Shown piece by piece: positions 63,123-64,000 of a stretch of DNA of 64,000 bases. A program made the position numbers and the translations under genes. The notes beneath the pieces were generated by a model. The model made no database searches and was not told the DNA's origin. It saw only the letters and a program-made list of their open reading frames with translations. The stretch's first letter is position 1. Every line of letters starts with the position of its first letter. Origin of the DNA: Sphingomonas sp. CROZ-RG-20F-R02-07 (GTDB lineage Bacteria > Pseudomonadota > Alphaproteobacteria > Sphingomonadales > Sphingomonadaceae). The DNA lies in contig NZ_JAKNQJ010000003.1 of NCBI RefSeq assembly GCF_022662335.1, positions 186,001-250,000 on the forward strand, given 5' to 3'.

Positions 63123-64000
63123 TCAGCGCAGGCCCGGCGGCAGCGGCGCGATCCGCCCGCGCGGCAGCAGGAAACGGATCTCGCGATTGGCGAAATCGAT
63201 CTGCACGGTGCGGAACAGGCGCAGCACGTCCATCCCCAGCAGCAGCGCGGGCCGCGCATCGATCCCGAACCGGCGAAATGGCGGTGCATCGGCAACGGCC
63301 ACGCGCACGTCGCGAAGCGGCACGCCGCCGATCTCCAGCGCGTCGAGCGCGAAGGCGTCCGTGACGAGCATGCCGCCCGTCACCGAGGTGAGCTGAAGCG
63401 GCCCCAAGGGGCGGGCGCCATGCGCCAGCGCGCGCAGCAGGGCCGGGTTGCCGATCGTGACGGGCGAACCGGTATCGACCACCACGGCGATCCGCGTGCC
63501 GCGGCAACGGGCGTCGGTGACGATCAGCTGGCCGAAGCGCGACCGGGCGACGACGACGATCTCGTCCGCCGCCGCCGCCACATGGCCGCCGCGCCGGTGC
63601 GCCATACGCAGCGTCATGCGCTGATGGTCGAAGTCGATCGAAACGCTGCGATCCTGCAAGGCGTCGATCCCGAGCAGGCCCAGCGCGCCGAGATCGCGCA
63701 TCGCCAGCGTCGGTGCCTGGATCGCGGCGTGCGCGATCGTGCCCGTCGACAGGGCCGGCAGGATCACGGTCGGCACGGCGACGGTGCCCGTCATCGCCGT
63801 CACCCGCACGTCGGACGATGCCGGCAGCCCCAGCACGCCCGCCAGCTCGCGCGCGATGACGGTGCGTTCGGCGCCGGTATCGACGACAAAATTCCATGGA
63901 CCGCTTCCGGCGATCGTCACCGGCACCGTCATCCGCGTTTTCGCAGTGCCGAACGCGAGCAGCGATTCGTCGGCGAGCGGCAGCGGCGCCGGGCTCGGAT
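63123..64000 (-). CDS. retropepsin-like aspartyl protease (start beyond the window)
   Basis: The reading frame is open to the right edge, so the N-terminus, with any signal, is missing. Two DTG motifs are visible, WNFVVDTGAERTVIA and AVVVDTGSPVTIGN, each followed by a GLLGID/LLLGMD hydrophobic block. This fits a tandem retropepsin fold as in periplasmic aspartyl proteases of alphaproteobacteria. It ends RGRIAPLPPGLR. It lies 58 bases before the M20 peptidase gene in the same direction, so both may act in envelope peptide turnover. Confidence 0.82.
   Translation of the reverse strand, partial: PSPAPLPLADESLLAFGTAKTRMTVPVTIAGSGPWNFVVDTGAERTVIARELAGVLGLPASSDVRVTAMTGTVAVPTVILPALSTGTIAHAAIQAPTLAMRDLGALGLLGIDALQDRSVSIDFDHQRMTLRMAHRRGGHVAAAADEIVVVARSRFGQLIVTDARCRGTRIAVVVDTGSPVTIGNPALLRALAHGARPLGPLQLTSVTGGMLVTDAFALDALEIGGVPLRDVRVAVADAPPFRRFGIDARPALLLGMDVLRLFRTVQIDFANREIRFLLPRGRIAPLPPGLR

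Overview
The window reads as a high-GC alphaproteobacterial chromosome segment, most likely from Sphingomonas or a close relative in Sphingomonadales. The supporting signs are a MipZ-type division ATPase, 5-aminolevulinate synthase (C4 haem pathway), a TorF-type porin, a COQ4-family protein, a PgmG-like phosphomannomutase/phosphoglucomutase, the rpmF-plsX-fabH-ihfA-merR cluster, and two palindromic repeat types that I recall as common in sphingomonad genomes. The assignment comes from reading alone; no database search was run.

Layout. 1-4.7 kb is core: an acyl-CoA dehydrogenase fragment, threonylcarbamoyl-AMP synthase, MsrA, GalE, a CitE-like lyase, a PAP2 phosphatase and a DUF3597 protein. 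4.7-12.3 kb is the one clearly accessory block. A GH127-type glycosidase, a TonB-dependent receptor and a GntR/FadR-type regulator form a glycan-use locus. It is bracketed by insertion-sequence scars (IS5, IS481 and IS3 pieces) and a frameshifted HEPN-like gene, and it ends exactly at the 3' end of tRNA-Lys. 12.3-18.2 kb carries folK, a family-5 uracil-DNA glycosylase with a repeat tail, a porin, agmatine-to-putrescine genes and an M28 peptidase. 18.3-36.6 kb is housekeeping: rpsD, chorismate mutase, trmJ, nrdR, glyA, rpiB, an ECF sigma/anti-sigma pair, hemA, murI, plsY, dprA, topA, panC, mipZ and pgmG.

36.7-39.7 kb is a three-gene signalling operon (CHASE3-type kinase, single-domain regulator, receiver-HisKA_2 kinase). 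40.5-47.5 kb holds gyrB, recF and dnaN. These belong to the classic dnaA-dnaN-recF-gyrB group, but here dnaA is absent and coq4, with its own promoter and operator-like palindrome, sits between dnaN and recF. 47.6-52 kb has a histidine phosphatase, an IalB-like protein and the rpmF-plsX-fabH-ihfA-merR cluster. 52-64 kb has a second M28 peptidase, a metallo-hydrolase, a PabB-PabC fusion, an aspartate aminotransferase, a small membrane peptide with an exported MsrA, PdeM, Kup, an M20 peptidase and an aspartyl protease cut by the window end.

Genes are tightly packed. Most operon partners overlap by 1-8 bases, and four convergent pairs overlap at their stop codons. I saw no CRISPR array, rRNA, complete insertion sequence or prophage. 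The most unusual features are a roughly 109-bp palindromic element inserted in frame in the Sua5-type gene, the HEPN remnant at tRNA-Lys, the folK stop codon lying inside tRNA-Lys, and the separately controlled coq4 inside the replication gene group.
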